From Sphingopyxis witflariensis (GTDB lineage: Bacteria > Pseudomonadota > Alphaproteobacteria > Sphingomonadales > Sphingomonadaceae), in NCBI RefSeq assembly GCF_002205635.1, contig NZ_NISJ01000007.1, positions 155,842-219,841 of the forward strand: DNA of 64,000 nucleotides, written 5' to 3'. The notes beneath the pieces were generated by a model. That model worked only from the letters and a program-made list of their open reading frames with translations. It was not told where the DNA came from and did no database searches. Below, piece after piece: positions 17,745 through 26,428 of the stretch. Position numbers and translations under genes: made by a program. The first letter of the stretch is position 1. Each line of letters begins with the position of its first letter.

Positions 17745-18770
17745 ATGGCCGCCTCTCGCATAAACTCGCAGGTTGCGCCGATCGGACGCGCACGCACGGT
17801 CCCGGGGATCGCCGCCTGCGCGGTGCTTGCCGGTCTGTCGATGCTGCTGGCCCTCGCCATGCCGGCCGTGCCCGCCGTGCTCATCGCGCTGATCGCGGGG
17901 ACGATGGTCGCACACCGCTTCGACGTCGGCTGGTTTTTGCCTGGGGCCGATTTCACGGTTCGGACTGTCCTGCGGATCGGGATCGCCCTGATCGGGGTCC
18001 GCTTCTCGGTCGAACAAATAGCGGAGCTCGGGATAGCGGCGGTCGCCGTCGCGGCGGGCGGCGTTTGCCTAATGCTGAGCGCGGGCACGCTCGTGGCAAT
18101 GGCTTTCGGGCTTCCGCGCTCACGGTCGCTGCTTTCCGCCGGCGCGGTCGGCATTTGCGGCGCCTCGGCGGCGCTCGCCATCTCGACCGTGCTGCCGAAC
18201 GGCGAAGCGCAGGAACGGCAGACCGCGACCACCGTCGCGCTGGTAACCGCGCTGAGCACCGCTGCGATGCTCCTTTATCCGCTCGTGGGGCACCTCCTGG
18301 GGTTCGGCACGCTCGCAGCCGGTGTTTTCTTCGGCACCGCCATTCATGATGTGACCCAGGTCGCCGGCGCCGGCGCGATGATCTCGGCCGAGACCGCGAC
18401 GGCCGCCATCGCAACCAAGCTCGTGCGCGTCGCCTGCCTTGCGCCGGTCGTCGCGGCCATCGCGACGATCGGAGCGCGGTACGCGGCATCATCGTACCGC
18501 GGCGTCGCTCCCCCTGCTCTTCCCTTGTTCCTCGTCGGCTTCGCGCTCGTCGCGGCAGCCGCCAACCTGGGCCTCCTCTCCTCGCCGCTGCGCGATACCC
18601 TCTCGCAGGGAGCAACCTTCTGCCTGGTTGCCGCGACGGCGGCCCTCGGCATCAAGACCTCGCCGCGCCAGATCCTGGCCGACGGGTGGCGGCCGCCCGC
18701 CGCGATGCTAGCGCAGACCCTGCTCCTCGCGGCTTACGCGATCAGCTGCATTCTCTTCCTCGACTTTTGA
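17745..18770 (+). CDS. YeiH family putative sulfate/anion exporter
   Basis: This integral membrane protein of about 341 residues has roughly ten hydrophobic segments. It carries the YeiH-family patterns RIGIALIGVRFS, GAVGICGASAALA and FFGTAIHDVTQVAGAG. The family (PF03601) is described as a putative sulfate exporter, but substrates are poorly established. ATG at 17745 is preferred over the upstream in-frame start, which would overlap DUF6356. The aminotransferase begins 11 bp downstream. Confidence 0.85.
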   Translation: MAASRINSQVAPIGRARTVPGIAACAVLAGLSMLLALAMPAVPAVLIALIAGTMVAHRFDVGWFLPGADFTVRTVLRIGIALIGVRFSVEQIAELGIAAVAVAAGGVCLMLSAGTLVAMAFGLPRSRSLLSAGAVGICGASAALAISTVLPNGEAQERQTATTVALVTALSTAAMLLYPLVGHLLGFGTLAAGVFFGTAIHDVTQVAGAGAMISAETATAAIATKLVRVACLAPVVAAIATIGARYAASSYRGVAPPALPLFLVGFALVAAAANLGLLSSPLRDTLSQGATFCLVAATAALGIKTSPRQILADGWRPPAAMLAQTLLLAAYAISCILFLDF

Positions 18771-18781
18771 AAGCCCCCGTC

Positions 18782-19972
18782 ATGTTCGAGAACCTCTCCC
18801 CTCCCCCAGCCGATAGCCTGATGGAAGTCGGGCGCATGTTCCGCGCCGATGACCGCGAGGCAAAAATCGACCTCGGGGTCGGTACCTACCGCAATGGCGA
18901 GGGTCGCATCGAGGTGATGACGGCGGTGAAGGAGGCAGAGCGGCGGCTGCTCGAAAGCCAGACCGGGAAAGGCTATATCGGCCCCGGCGGCGACGCCTTG
19001 TTCTGCGACCTTCTCGCAAACACCCTCTTTCCCGATCTTGGTGTCCTCGCAGAGCGCCAAATGGCGCTGGTGCAAACGCCGGGAGGCACCGGCGCCTATC
19101 GCCTCGGTCTGGAACTGGCCGCGCTGCGTTTCCCGTCGGCGCGGCTCATCGTCGGCACGCCTACCTGGCCCAACCATATTCCGACCGCCGAGCGCGTGGG
19201 TCTGCGCTGCGTCACCTATCGCCACTATGATTCGGCGTCTGGCGCGGTGGATTTCGGCGCCATGCTGGCGGCCGTGGCGCACGCCCGCCCCGGCGACCTG
19301 TTCCTGCTTCACGGCTGTTGTCACAATCCGACCGGCGCAATCCTCAGCCCGCCGCAGTGGGGCGCGCTCGCCGCTGCGCTTCTCGAGGCCCGGCTCGTAC
19401 CGGTCGTCGATCTGGCCTATGCGGGCATGGCCAGCGGTCTGACCGCTGACTCCCAGGCCACACGCCAGCTGATCGAAGTTCTGCCCGAGGCGATCATCGC
19501 CATTTCCTGCTCGAAGAGTTTTGGCCTTTACAGCGAACGCACCGGGATGCTCGCCGTTCGCGCGACATCGACCGCATTGGCCGATGCGTGTCGCCAGACC
19601 GCGGAGAGCCTTGCGCGAAGCTTATGGTCGAACCCGCCCGACCATGGCGCAGCGATCGTGCGAACGATCCTGTCCGATGCCGACTTATCTTCCGCGTGGC
19701 GCGCCGAGCTTCACGCGATGCGGAAGCGGCTGGCGGGTGTCCGCGCCCTGCTCGCCGGCTCGGGTTATCCAGGCGCGGACCGGCTCTCCGCGCAGGAAGG
19801 CCTGTTCGCGATGTTGACATTGTCGCCAGCGGCGATCGGGGCGATGCGCGAGCACCATGCCATCTATATGGATCCCAGCGGCCGCATCAATATTGCGGGC
19901 CTCAACGACCATAATATCGGCCGGTTCCTTGCAGCCGTTCGCACCGTGTCGCCAGCTGAAGAGGTGGCGTAA
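18782..19972 (+). CDS. Aromatic/aspartate aminotransferase (class I)
   Basis: This PLP enzyme of about 396 residues has the aspartate/tyrosine aminotransferase pattern: IDLGVGTYRN near the start, HGCCHNPTGA, and the Schiff-base lysine in SCSKSFGLYSERTGML. It would exchange amino groups between aromatic or dicarboxylic amino acids and 2-oxoglutarate. Its place behind an Lrp regulator suggests amino-acid catabolism. A product such as phenylpyruvate could feed the ThDP enzyme and phenylacetate-CoA-ligase-like enzymes encoded downstream, but this is inference. Confidence 0.87.
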   Translation: MFENLSPPPADSLMEVGRMFRADDREAKIDLGVGTYRNGEGRIEVMTAVKEAERRLLESQTGKGYIGPGGDALFCDLLANTLFPDLGVLAERQMALVQTPGGTGAYRLGLELAALRFPSARLIVGTPTWPNHIPTAERVGLRCVTYRHYDSASGAVDFGAMLAAVAHARPGDLFLLHGCCHNPTGAILSPPQWGALAAALLEARLVPVVDLAYAGMASGLTADSQATRQLIEVLPEAIIAISCSKSFGLYSERTGMLAVRATSTALADACRQTAESLARSLWSNPPDHGAAIVRTILSDADLSSAWRAELHAMRKRLAGVRALLAGSGYPGADRLSAQEGLFAMLTLSPAAIGAMREHHAIYMDPSGRINIAGLNDHNIGRFLAAVRTVSPAEEVA

Positions 19973-20040
19973 AGGTCTGGTCCGCCGGAGCTGCTAATCA
20001 GCGCCGCCCAAGTTCGCCCTCTACCTTCGGCCGAGAAAAA

Positions 20041-20064
20041 GAGGCCGGTCGCAAGACCGGCCTC
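20041..20064 (-). terminator. Intrinsic terminator between convergent genes
   Basis: GAGGCCGGTC and GACCGGCCTC form a perfect 10-bp stem with a GCAA loop. On the minus strand the stem is followed by TTTTT, so it terminates the TonB receptor gene that ends at 20091. It may also stop the aminotransferase transcript. Confidence 0.85.
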
Positions 20065-20090
20065 CAGGAGAGAGGACAGGCTCGAGCAAC

Positions 20091-22424
20091 CTACATCGCG
20101 TAGCGGACCGTGACACCATAGGTCCGCGGCTCGTTATAGATGGGAAAGTAGAAGCCGAGGCTCGAGAGGTCGTTCATGTCGGCGCGGTAACGCTTATTCC
20201 CGACGTTGCGCACGAACAGCGAGAGATTGATCCCATTGCGATGGGCAAAGCCCGCGTTGAGATTGATTTCCCCATGTCGCCCCGACGCCATCGGCTCGGC
20301 GTTGACGGCGCTGAAAAACACCTTTGATTGATAGGAGAAATCGGCGCCGATCCGACCGGTCCAATCGTCGCCAATGTCGTAGCTGTACGTCGCGCGCCCG
20401 GTCATCTGGAGTCGCGGCGCCTTGTCGAGATTGTTGCCCCGGAAGTCGCCGCGAATGGGATCGACGAAGTCGGAATAGGTCGCATGAACATAAGCGGCCC
20501 CCAGCTGGATATCGAGACCCGACATCGGCCGCGCCTGAACATCGACCTCGGCTCCGTAGATTTCGGCGTCGGCATTCTGAAGCCGCTGGATGGGCGCCGC
20601 GCCATTGGGATCGGGCTCGAGACTGAAAACTTGCAGATTGCGATAGTCGTAATAGAAGGCGGCAAGGTTCAGGCGCAGCCGTCGGTCGAGCAAGTCGCTT
20701 TTCAAGCCCACCTCGAACGCGTCAATGGACTCCGAATTAACCTCGTTGAACTCCACCCCGCTGAATAACGCGCCCGTGTTGTAGCCGCCCGAGCGAACGC
20801 CGCGCGAATAGCTGGCATAGGCATTCACGGTCGGCGCCGCCTGATAGGCCAGCGCGAGACGCCAAGTCGGCTTTTTCAGGGTCGTCACAGTGCGCGACGG
20901 CGTGTCGATCGCGCCATTGCCCGGATTGGAGTCGATGAACCCGAGCAACCGGTCCTGCAGGCGCGCCTGCGAATTGCTGTCCGGGTTCACCGGGCCGGCG
21001 TAAGTGATGAAGCTCAGCTTCTTGCGGTCATCGGTATAGCGGATACCCGCCGTCGCAGTGAGGCTATCGGTGAGTTCATAGTCGAGTTGGGCAAACACGG
21101 CCTTGCTGGTCGTGCGCTGGGTGAAATCGCGCTCGACCGTCATGATCGACGATGCGGGATCGAAAAAGGGGTGGGTCGGATCGGGATTAAACTCGCGCAG
21201 CAGCGTGAAGTTCACGAGGCTCGACAGGCGCTCCTGCAGATAATAGGCGCCCACTATCCACTTTAGCGGGCCGCTTCCGTTCGATGAAATACGCAGTTCC
21301 TGGCTGACCTGCTCCGATTTTTCGGTCCACAGCGGCAGTTCCGCGATCGCAAACGGCGAATAGTCGACATCCTGGTTGAGCTCGCGCTTGTTGTAGACAA
21401 ACGCAGTCACCGAGGTGATGTTGATGTTGCCGGTGTCGATGCTGACCAGCAGCCGATCGGCAAAATTGGTCAACTTTTCGCTGTTGTTCAGCACATTGGT
21501 GTTGAATTCGTCGATGTCGGCATTGGCCTGATAGCCGGTGATCGGATTGACGCAGATCGTTCGCGCAACGATTTCCGCACCGGTGCAGGGCCGATTCTCG
21601 GTGGGATTGAAGATGCCCAGCGACTGATGCCCCAGCGCTGACGATTTGGTAATGCCGCCTTCGATCTTGTTGTGGATTTCGATATCGCTGCTCGGGGTGA
21701 GCAGGAATTGCAGACGTCCGGCATAAGTCTCGAGATCGTTAATGTCGCGGCCATCCTGGAGATTTACCGCCCAGCCGTCGCGGCGCTTGAACGTCAGCGA
21801 CGCGCGGGCCGCCAGCTTGTCTTCGATCAACGCGCCGCCCCCCGCGGCATCGAAAAAGAGCTGATTGAATCGCCCCGCTGTCACAGAAGCTGAGAAGTCC
21901 GGCGAAAAGCTCGGGCGCTTCGTCGCATAGTTGATCACACCGCCGGTCGTATTGCGGCCATAGAGGGTGCCTTGCGGCCCCTTGAGCACCTCGACCCGGT
22001 CTATATCGAATACCGCGAAAAGCTGGCCGACACCCGAATTGAGAAACACGTCGTCGACGGTTACTCCGACGGCGCCCGACGAGGCGGGGTTGAAGTCATT
22101 CACGCCGACGCCGCGGAGGAAGATCGTCGGGTTCGACGACTGGAAGAGATTGTTGATTTGGAGCCCGGGCACCGCCTGCGTCAGATCGAGCGTGGTCACG
22201 ACACCGTCCTGCGCCAATGTATCGCCGCTAAGCGCGGTAATCGCGATCGGAACCTTCTGGACATTTTCGCCGCGCTTCTGCGCGGTGACGATAATCTCGC
22301 CGATCTGGTCGTCGCTGGCGGTTTCGGACGACGACGTGGCGCCGTCCTGCGCAGCGGCTTGCGCTGCAGGCGCCAGCAGCAGAGCTGCAACGAGCGCAAA
22401 GCGGCTCACATTATGCTTGGTCAT
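20091..22424 (-). CDS. TonB-dependent receptor (first)
   Basis: This 777-residue outer-membrane receptor has a signal peptide (residues 1-26, ending AQAAAQ). The plug begins EIIVTAQKR, followed by FLRGVGVND and VEVLKGPQGTLYGRNTTGG. A beta-barrel follows and ends in aromatic-rich strands (VTVRYAM). Receptors of this sphingomonad type import large or poorly diffusible substrates using TonB-ExbBD energy. No ligand can be read from the sequence. A strong inverted repeat lies upstream at 22536-22570. Confidence 0.93.
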   Translation of the reverse strand: MTKHNVSRFALVAALLLAPAAQAAAQDGATSSSETASDDQIGEIIVTAQKRGENVQKVPIAITALSGDTLAQDGVVTTLDLTQAVPGLQINNLFQSSNPTIFLRGVGVNDFNPASSGAVGVTVDDVFLNSGVGQLFAVFDIDRVEVLKGPQGTLYGRNTTGGVINYATKRPSFSPDFSASVTAGRFNQLFFDAAGGGALIEDKLAARASLTFKRRDGWAVNLQDGRDINDLETYAGRLQFLLTPSSDIEIHNKIEGGITKSSALGHQSLGIFNPTENRPCTGAEIVARTICVNPITGYQANADIDEFNTNVLNNSEKLTNFADRLLVSIDTGNINITSVTAFVYNKRELNQDVDYSPFAIAELPLWTEKSEQVSQELRISSNGSGPLKWIVGAYYLQERLSSLVNFTLLREFNPDPTHPFFDPASSIMTVERDFTQRTTSKAVFAQLDYELTDSLTATAGIRYTDDRKKLSFITYAGPVNPDSNSQARLQDRLLGFIDSNPGNGAIDTPSRTVTTLKKPTWRLALAYQAAPTVNAYASYSRGVRSGGYNTGALFSGVEFNEVNSESIDAFEVGLKSDLLDRRLRLNLAAFYYDYRNLQVFSLEPDPNGAAPIQRLQNADAEIYGAEVDVQARPMSGLDIQLGAAYVHATYSDFVDPIRGDFRGNNLDKAPRLQMTGRATYSYDIGDDWTGRIGADFSYQSKVFFSAVNAEPMASGRHGEINLNAGFAHRNGINLSLFVRNVGNKRYRADMNDLSSLGFYFPIYNEPRTYGVTVRYAM

Positions 22425-22945
22425 ATTTCCTCCCCTTGAGAATCGAACGTCTCATTACCGGTGCGGTCAGGCCCGAACGCCGCAGGGCCACCAGTGGGAG
22501 GCCGCGCCTTTTCCGCATTCTGTTATCGCACATTTATTTCGTTATTTGCACTAATTGTAAATAACGAAATATCTATACCAAGCGGGTCTTTAGTGTGGAG
22601 GCGACAAAAAGCAGTCGCAAAACCTTGATTCAGAACGTTTTTCATAATTAGGGTCATCGAGGGATACACTGTATAGAATTCAGTGCTACAATGACCAGAG
22701 TCGCTGGACATTGGCGCGGCTGCGTAGCGACGGGGTAGTTAACCCCTTCGAGCCTCGATCACCGCAAGGGTGGCGTCGTTGGAGGTGTCCGGCGCAAATG
22801 CGCGGGCGCCGCCGAGACGGCAGCCTCGGCAAGCCGCTTTTCATTCAATCGCCAGTTCAGACCCTTTCTGCCCGGAGACGAGCGTCCGTGCATATTTAGT
22901 CCCGCGCGAAGCGTTGCTAGCGGATGAGGCAGAATCTTAAGCTCC
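22425..22945. other. 521-bp non-coding region upstream of the first TonB receptor
   Basis: The region contains the receptor promoter and the 12-bp-arm inverted repeat at 22536-22570. The rest (22571-22945) has no recognisable gene and lies between the receptor and the decayed GAF-GGDEF gene. Confidence 0.5.
22536..22570. promoter_or_regulatory. Long inverted repeat upstream of the TonB receptor
   Basis: ATTTCGTTATTT (22536-22547) is perfectly inverted as AAATAACGAAAT (22559-22570) with an 11-bp spacer, about 112 bp before the receptor start. The AT-rich dyad in GC-rich surroundings suggests an operator. The cognate regulator is not obvious. Confidence 0.55.
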
Positions 22946-23640
22946 GTGTCTCAAGCTTCCGTTATCGGCTCGATCACCCTCATGATCGCTGCTGGCGCCG
23001 GGCCTGAGGAGATCATGTTAAAGCTTCAGAATATCATTCTCGAAATGATCGCCAAGGGAGACACGCTGGCTAACACGGCCACGCGAATTTGCATCGAGTC
23101 GGAGGCCTCTTGTTCCGGTTGTCATTTGCTCGGTGCTGACGGTTGACGGCGCCGGACTCGTCCATCCGCTAGCAGGCCCAAGCCTTCCTTCTCACTATTC
23201 GGCGACCCTTGATGGCTTAAAACCGGGTCAAACCGCGGGGTCGTGTGGAACGGCGGCCTACCTACGCTCCGAGGTCACGGTTTCCGATATCGAAAGAGAC
23301 TCGCGATGCGGACTATAAGCATCTCGCGCTCCGCTCGGCTTGCGCGCCTGCTGGTTGAGCCCCATAATGGAAGACCGGCGAGCCGGTCGGAACCTTTGCC
23401 TTCCATCACCGTGAGCGCCGGGGTCCGACGGAGCTTGAACGAGAAATTGTCAGACAATGCGTTCACCTTTGCGCGATTGCGCTTGAGCGCGAGCAACGTA
23501 TCGAAGCCCATAGTCTGCGCGCGTTCGCCGACGCGCTCACCGCGCTACCGAACCGGGCAGCGTTCAACGCTGCGCTTGGAGCGCTGGACTGCGGCGCCCC
23601 GGGCGACTGGGCGCCGCTCGTCATCGATCTCGACACGAAT
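22946..23640 (+). pseudogene. Decayed GAF-GGDEF signalling gene
   Basis: Fragments of a GAF domain appear in successive frames: LEMIAKGDTLANTATRICIE (frame ending with a stop at 23146), then LTVDGAGLVHPLAGPSLP and SCGTAAYLRSEV in the frame starting near 23133. Later come DYKHLAL and VGTFAFHHRERRGPT. These are followed by the linker CVHLCAIALEREQRI and the first strand of a GGDEF domain, DALTALPNRAAFNAAL and LVIDLD, where homology stops. Several frameshifts and stops and the loss of the active-site half show a dead gene. Confidence 0.8.
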
Positions 23641-23971
23641 CATTATCAATCCCCTTTTCAGCCTGCGCCGCTAGCCGAATTGAGAATGGTTCGCGAAAAT
23701 TCGATTGGCGGAGAGAAGGTGTGGCCAAATTTGGCCGATGCAGGAACCGCTCCGCCGATTGGTGCTGGTATCGATGCGAGCCGCTCCTGCGAGCGCCGCA
23801 CCTGATTGGACTTCGTGCTGCTGCAGGCAGACCCCCCCGAATCCTTCAAAGGAGGGGGCGCGTGATAGACGAGCCTATCCAGGCTGGCCCGATCAGCCCC
23901 GTTCGCCAGCGGCCGCCCCCGCCTCGCCGGCGGCGTTCAGCTCCGACAGGATCGCACCAGCTGGTCCGCGA

Positions 23972-24892
23972 TCAGCGCAGCCTGCGATCGAGAAAGGATA
24001 CGGCGCTTTCCAGCGCCTCCCTCGCCTCGGGAATTACGTCGATAAACATCGGCCAGACGTGGAACATGTCGGGCCATATTTCGAGCGAGGTCCGTACCCG
24101 GCTATCGGCCAGGTGGGTCGCCAGCTGGATGGCGTCGCTGAGCATGACCTCGCTTTCGCCGATCTGGACAAGAATTGGCGGCAAGCCCCGCACTTCCGCG
24201 AACACCGGCGACACGTCCGGGTCGTTCGGACGCGTCGTCCCCAATATCGCCCGCGCCATCAAGAGCAATATTTCGCGCGAGCATAGCGGGTCGATGCCGT
24301 CCCGCGTCGTGTAGCTCGCTCCAGTCATTTCGAGATTGGCCCAGGGCGAGATCGCGACCCCGCCCGCCGGCAGCGGCAAGCCGGCGTTGCGCGCGCGCAC
24401 CATTGCCGAGACCACCATCGCACCGCCTGCCGAATCCCCGGCGAGCACGATCCGCTTCGCGCGCTCCGGGTCCGCCGCCAGCCAGGCATAGGCCTTGCTT
24501 ACGTCATCGAGCGGTGCGGGAAAGAGATGCTCGGGCGCAAGCCGATAGTCCGGGACGTAAACGCTGGCGCCTAGCAGCTTGGCAAAATGACCGGCGATGC
24601 CGTGATATCCCGCCGAACCGCCGCTGAAATAGCCGCCGCCATGAATATAGAGCATCACCCTCCCCTCGCGCGGCTCCGCCGGAGTGACAAGCGCGCCGGG
24701 AACACCTCCCATGTCGGCAGGCGACACCGTAACACCAACGGGCGGGAGGTTGCGGGCAAGCTCCTGATTGTATCGCGCGCGCAGCACGTCGGGGGTTTCC
24801 GCGAGCTTTTCGCCGAGCAGCAAGGGGGCGAGCGCCATGGCCACCTCCTTCCATCCTTCGAGACGTTCGCGCATGGCATCGTTCAGCGGCAT
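23972..24892 (-). CDS. Alpha/beta hydrolase, hormone-sensitive-lipase family esterase
   Basis: The 306-residue enzyme has the oxyanion-hole motif IHGGGYFSGG, the nucleophile elbow AGDSAGG and a C-terminal histidine in DMFHVWPMF with a preceding acidic residue. This is the class IV (HSL) carboxylesterase pattern. It would hydrolyse an ester or lactone. The ATG at 24892 fits the family; the open frame extends much further upstream but overlaps the aldehyde dehydrogenase gene. It is the third gene of the ThDP enzyme-ALDH-esterase operon, 16 bp after the dehydrogenase. Confidence 0.9.
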   Translation of the reverse strand: MPLNDAMRERLEGWKEVAMALAPLLLGEKLAETPDVLRARYNQELARNLPPVGVTVSPADMGGVPGALVTPAEPREGRVMLYIHGGGYFSGGSAGYHGIAGHFAKLLGASVYVPDYRLAPEHLFPAPLDDVSKAYAWLAADPERAKRIVLAGDSAGGAMVVSAMVRARNAGLPLPAGGVAISPWANLEMTGASYTTRDGIDPLCSREILLLMARAILGTTRPNDPDVSPVFAEVRGLPPILVQIGESEVMLSDAIQLATHLADSRVRTSLEIWPDMFHVWPMFIDVIPEAREALESAVSFLDRRLR

Positions 24893-24908
24893 TTTCTTCT
24901 CCCTGGGG

Positions 24909-26423
24909 TCAAGCGGCGGCGGTTGTGCGATCCTGGAATGCGTCGAGGGACCGCGGGCTTGCGCGACCGATCGCGGCGTAGTGGATGGACAGATATTCCT
25001 CGATGCCCTCGGCGCCGCCTTCGCGGCCGAGTCCCGAGTGTTTGACACCGCCGAAAGGCGCGGCGGGATCCGAGACAAGGCCAGTGTTGATGCCAAGCAT
25101 TCCGGCATGAAGCTCGTCCTGCAGTCGAAGCGCCCGGTCGAGATCGGCGGTGTAGGCATAGGCGGCAAGCCCATAAGGGGTCGCGTTGGCGGCGCTGATC
25201 GCTTCGGTTTCGCACGCAAAGCGCTGAACCGGCGCGACGGGGCCGAAAATTTCCTCGTCCAGGAGCCGCGAGCCGGGTGCGACGTCGGCGAGCAAAGTCG
25301 GCGGATAGAAATGGCCTGGCCCCTCGGGCAGATCGCCGCCGGTGATGAGGCGCGCGCCGCGCGCGAGTGCGTCGCTCACCAGCGCATGAACATGATCGCG
25401 CGCGTTCCGGTTGATCAGGGGGCCGATCGCACCCTCGCGATCTCCAAAGGTGACCGCCTCGAAGGCACGGCCAAGCCGCGATAAAAACTCGTCCGCAATC
25501 GCCTCATGCACCAAAAAGCGGTTTGCGGCCGTACAGGCTTGCTCCGCATTGCGCAGCTTCGCCTGCATCGCCCCTTCGATCGCCGCATCGAGGTCGGCAT
25601 CTTCGAATATGAGAAAAGGCGCGTTGCCGCCGAGCTCGAGCGAACTGCGCTGCACATTGACAGCCGTCGCCGCGAGCAGCAGGCGGCCGACGCGGGTCGA
25701 CCCGGTGAACGACAATTTTCGCAGCCGCGGATCGGCAAGCAGCGCGCCAATCGCGGCCTCGGCCCGCAGCGTCGGAATCAGGTTCAGGACACCGGCGGGC
25801 AAGCCTGCCTCGGTCATCAAAGCCGCGAAACGGGCTGCCGTCGCCGGCGTGAGTTCGGACGGTTTCACAACCATCGTACAGCCTGCTGCCACCGCGGGCG
25901 CGACTTTGCGCGTCACCATGGCAAGCGGAAAATTCCAAGGCGTCACCAGCAGGCACGGCCCCACCGACTTGCGGCTGACGAGGTGGCGAAGGCCGCCGTC
26001 AGGGGCGATCTGATAGCGGCCATGCACCCGAACCGCTTCTTCAGAAAACCAGCGGAGAAACTCGGCCGCATAGGCGACCTCACCGCGCGCCTCGGCGAGC
26101 GGTTTTCCCGTTTCCTGTGCAATAAGTGACGCAAAGGCCTCGCGGTCCGCCATCAGAAGATCGAACCCGCGGCGCAAGATTTCGGCGCGCTCACGCGGAG
26201 CGACGCGTGCCCAATCCGGCTGCGCCGCCACCGCCGCGTCGAGCGCGGCAAGTGCGTCGGCGGGACTTGCATCGACAGCCTCGCAAAGCGGGAGTCCGGT
26301 GGCCGGGTCTTCAATCGTGAAGCGGCGTCCGTCCGAGCCCGACCGCCACCGTCCGCCGATCAGCAGTTCCGATTGCCGTTCTTCCCCTGAACGGGACTCG
26401 ACTCGGTCGAGGACGGTCGCCAT
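24909..26423 (-). CDS. NAD(P)-dependent aldehyde dehydrogenase, GabD-like
   Basis: This ALDH-superfamily enzyme (about 504 aa) has the cofactor block VTPWNFPLAM, KPSE and FTGSTRVGR. The catalytic general base is in LELGGNAP, and the nucleophilic cysteine is in EQACTAANR. It most resembles succinate-semialdehyde dehydrogenases, but substrate ranges in this group are broad. The ATG at 26423 lies five bases after the ThDP-enzyme stop; an in-frame TTG at 26432 is an alternative. It probably oxidises the aldehyde made by the adjacent ThDP enzyme. Confidence 0.92.
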   Translation of the reverse strand: MATVLDRVESRSGEERQSELLIGGRWRSGSDGRRFTIEDPATGLPLCEAVDASPADALAALDAAVAAQPDWARVAPRERAEILRRGFDLLMADREAFASLIAQETGKPLAEARGEVAYAAEFLRWFSEEAVRVHGRYQIAPDGGLRHLVSRKSVGPCLLVTPWNFPLAMVTRKVAPAVAAGCTMVVKPSELTPATAARFAALMTEAGLPAGVLNLIPTLRAEAAIGALLADPRLRKLSFTGSTRVGRLLLAATAVNVQRSSLELGGNAPFLIFEDADLDAAIEGAMQAKLRNAEQACTAANRFLVHEAIADEFLSRLGRAFEAVTFGDREGAIGPLINRNARDHVHALVSDALARGARLITGGDLPEGPGHFYPPTLLADVAPGSRLLDEEIFGPVAPVQRFACETEAISAANATPYGLAAYAYTADLDRALRLQDELHAGMLGINTGLVSDPAAPFGGVKHSGLGREGGAEGIEEYLSIHYAAIGRASPRSLDAFQDRTTAAA

Positions 26424-26428
26424 CGCCG

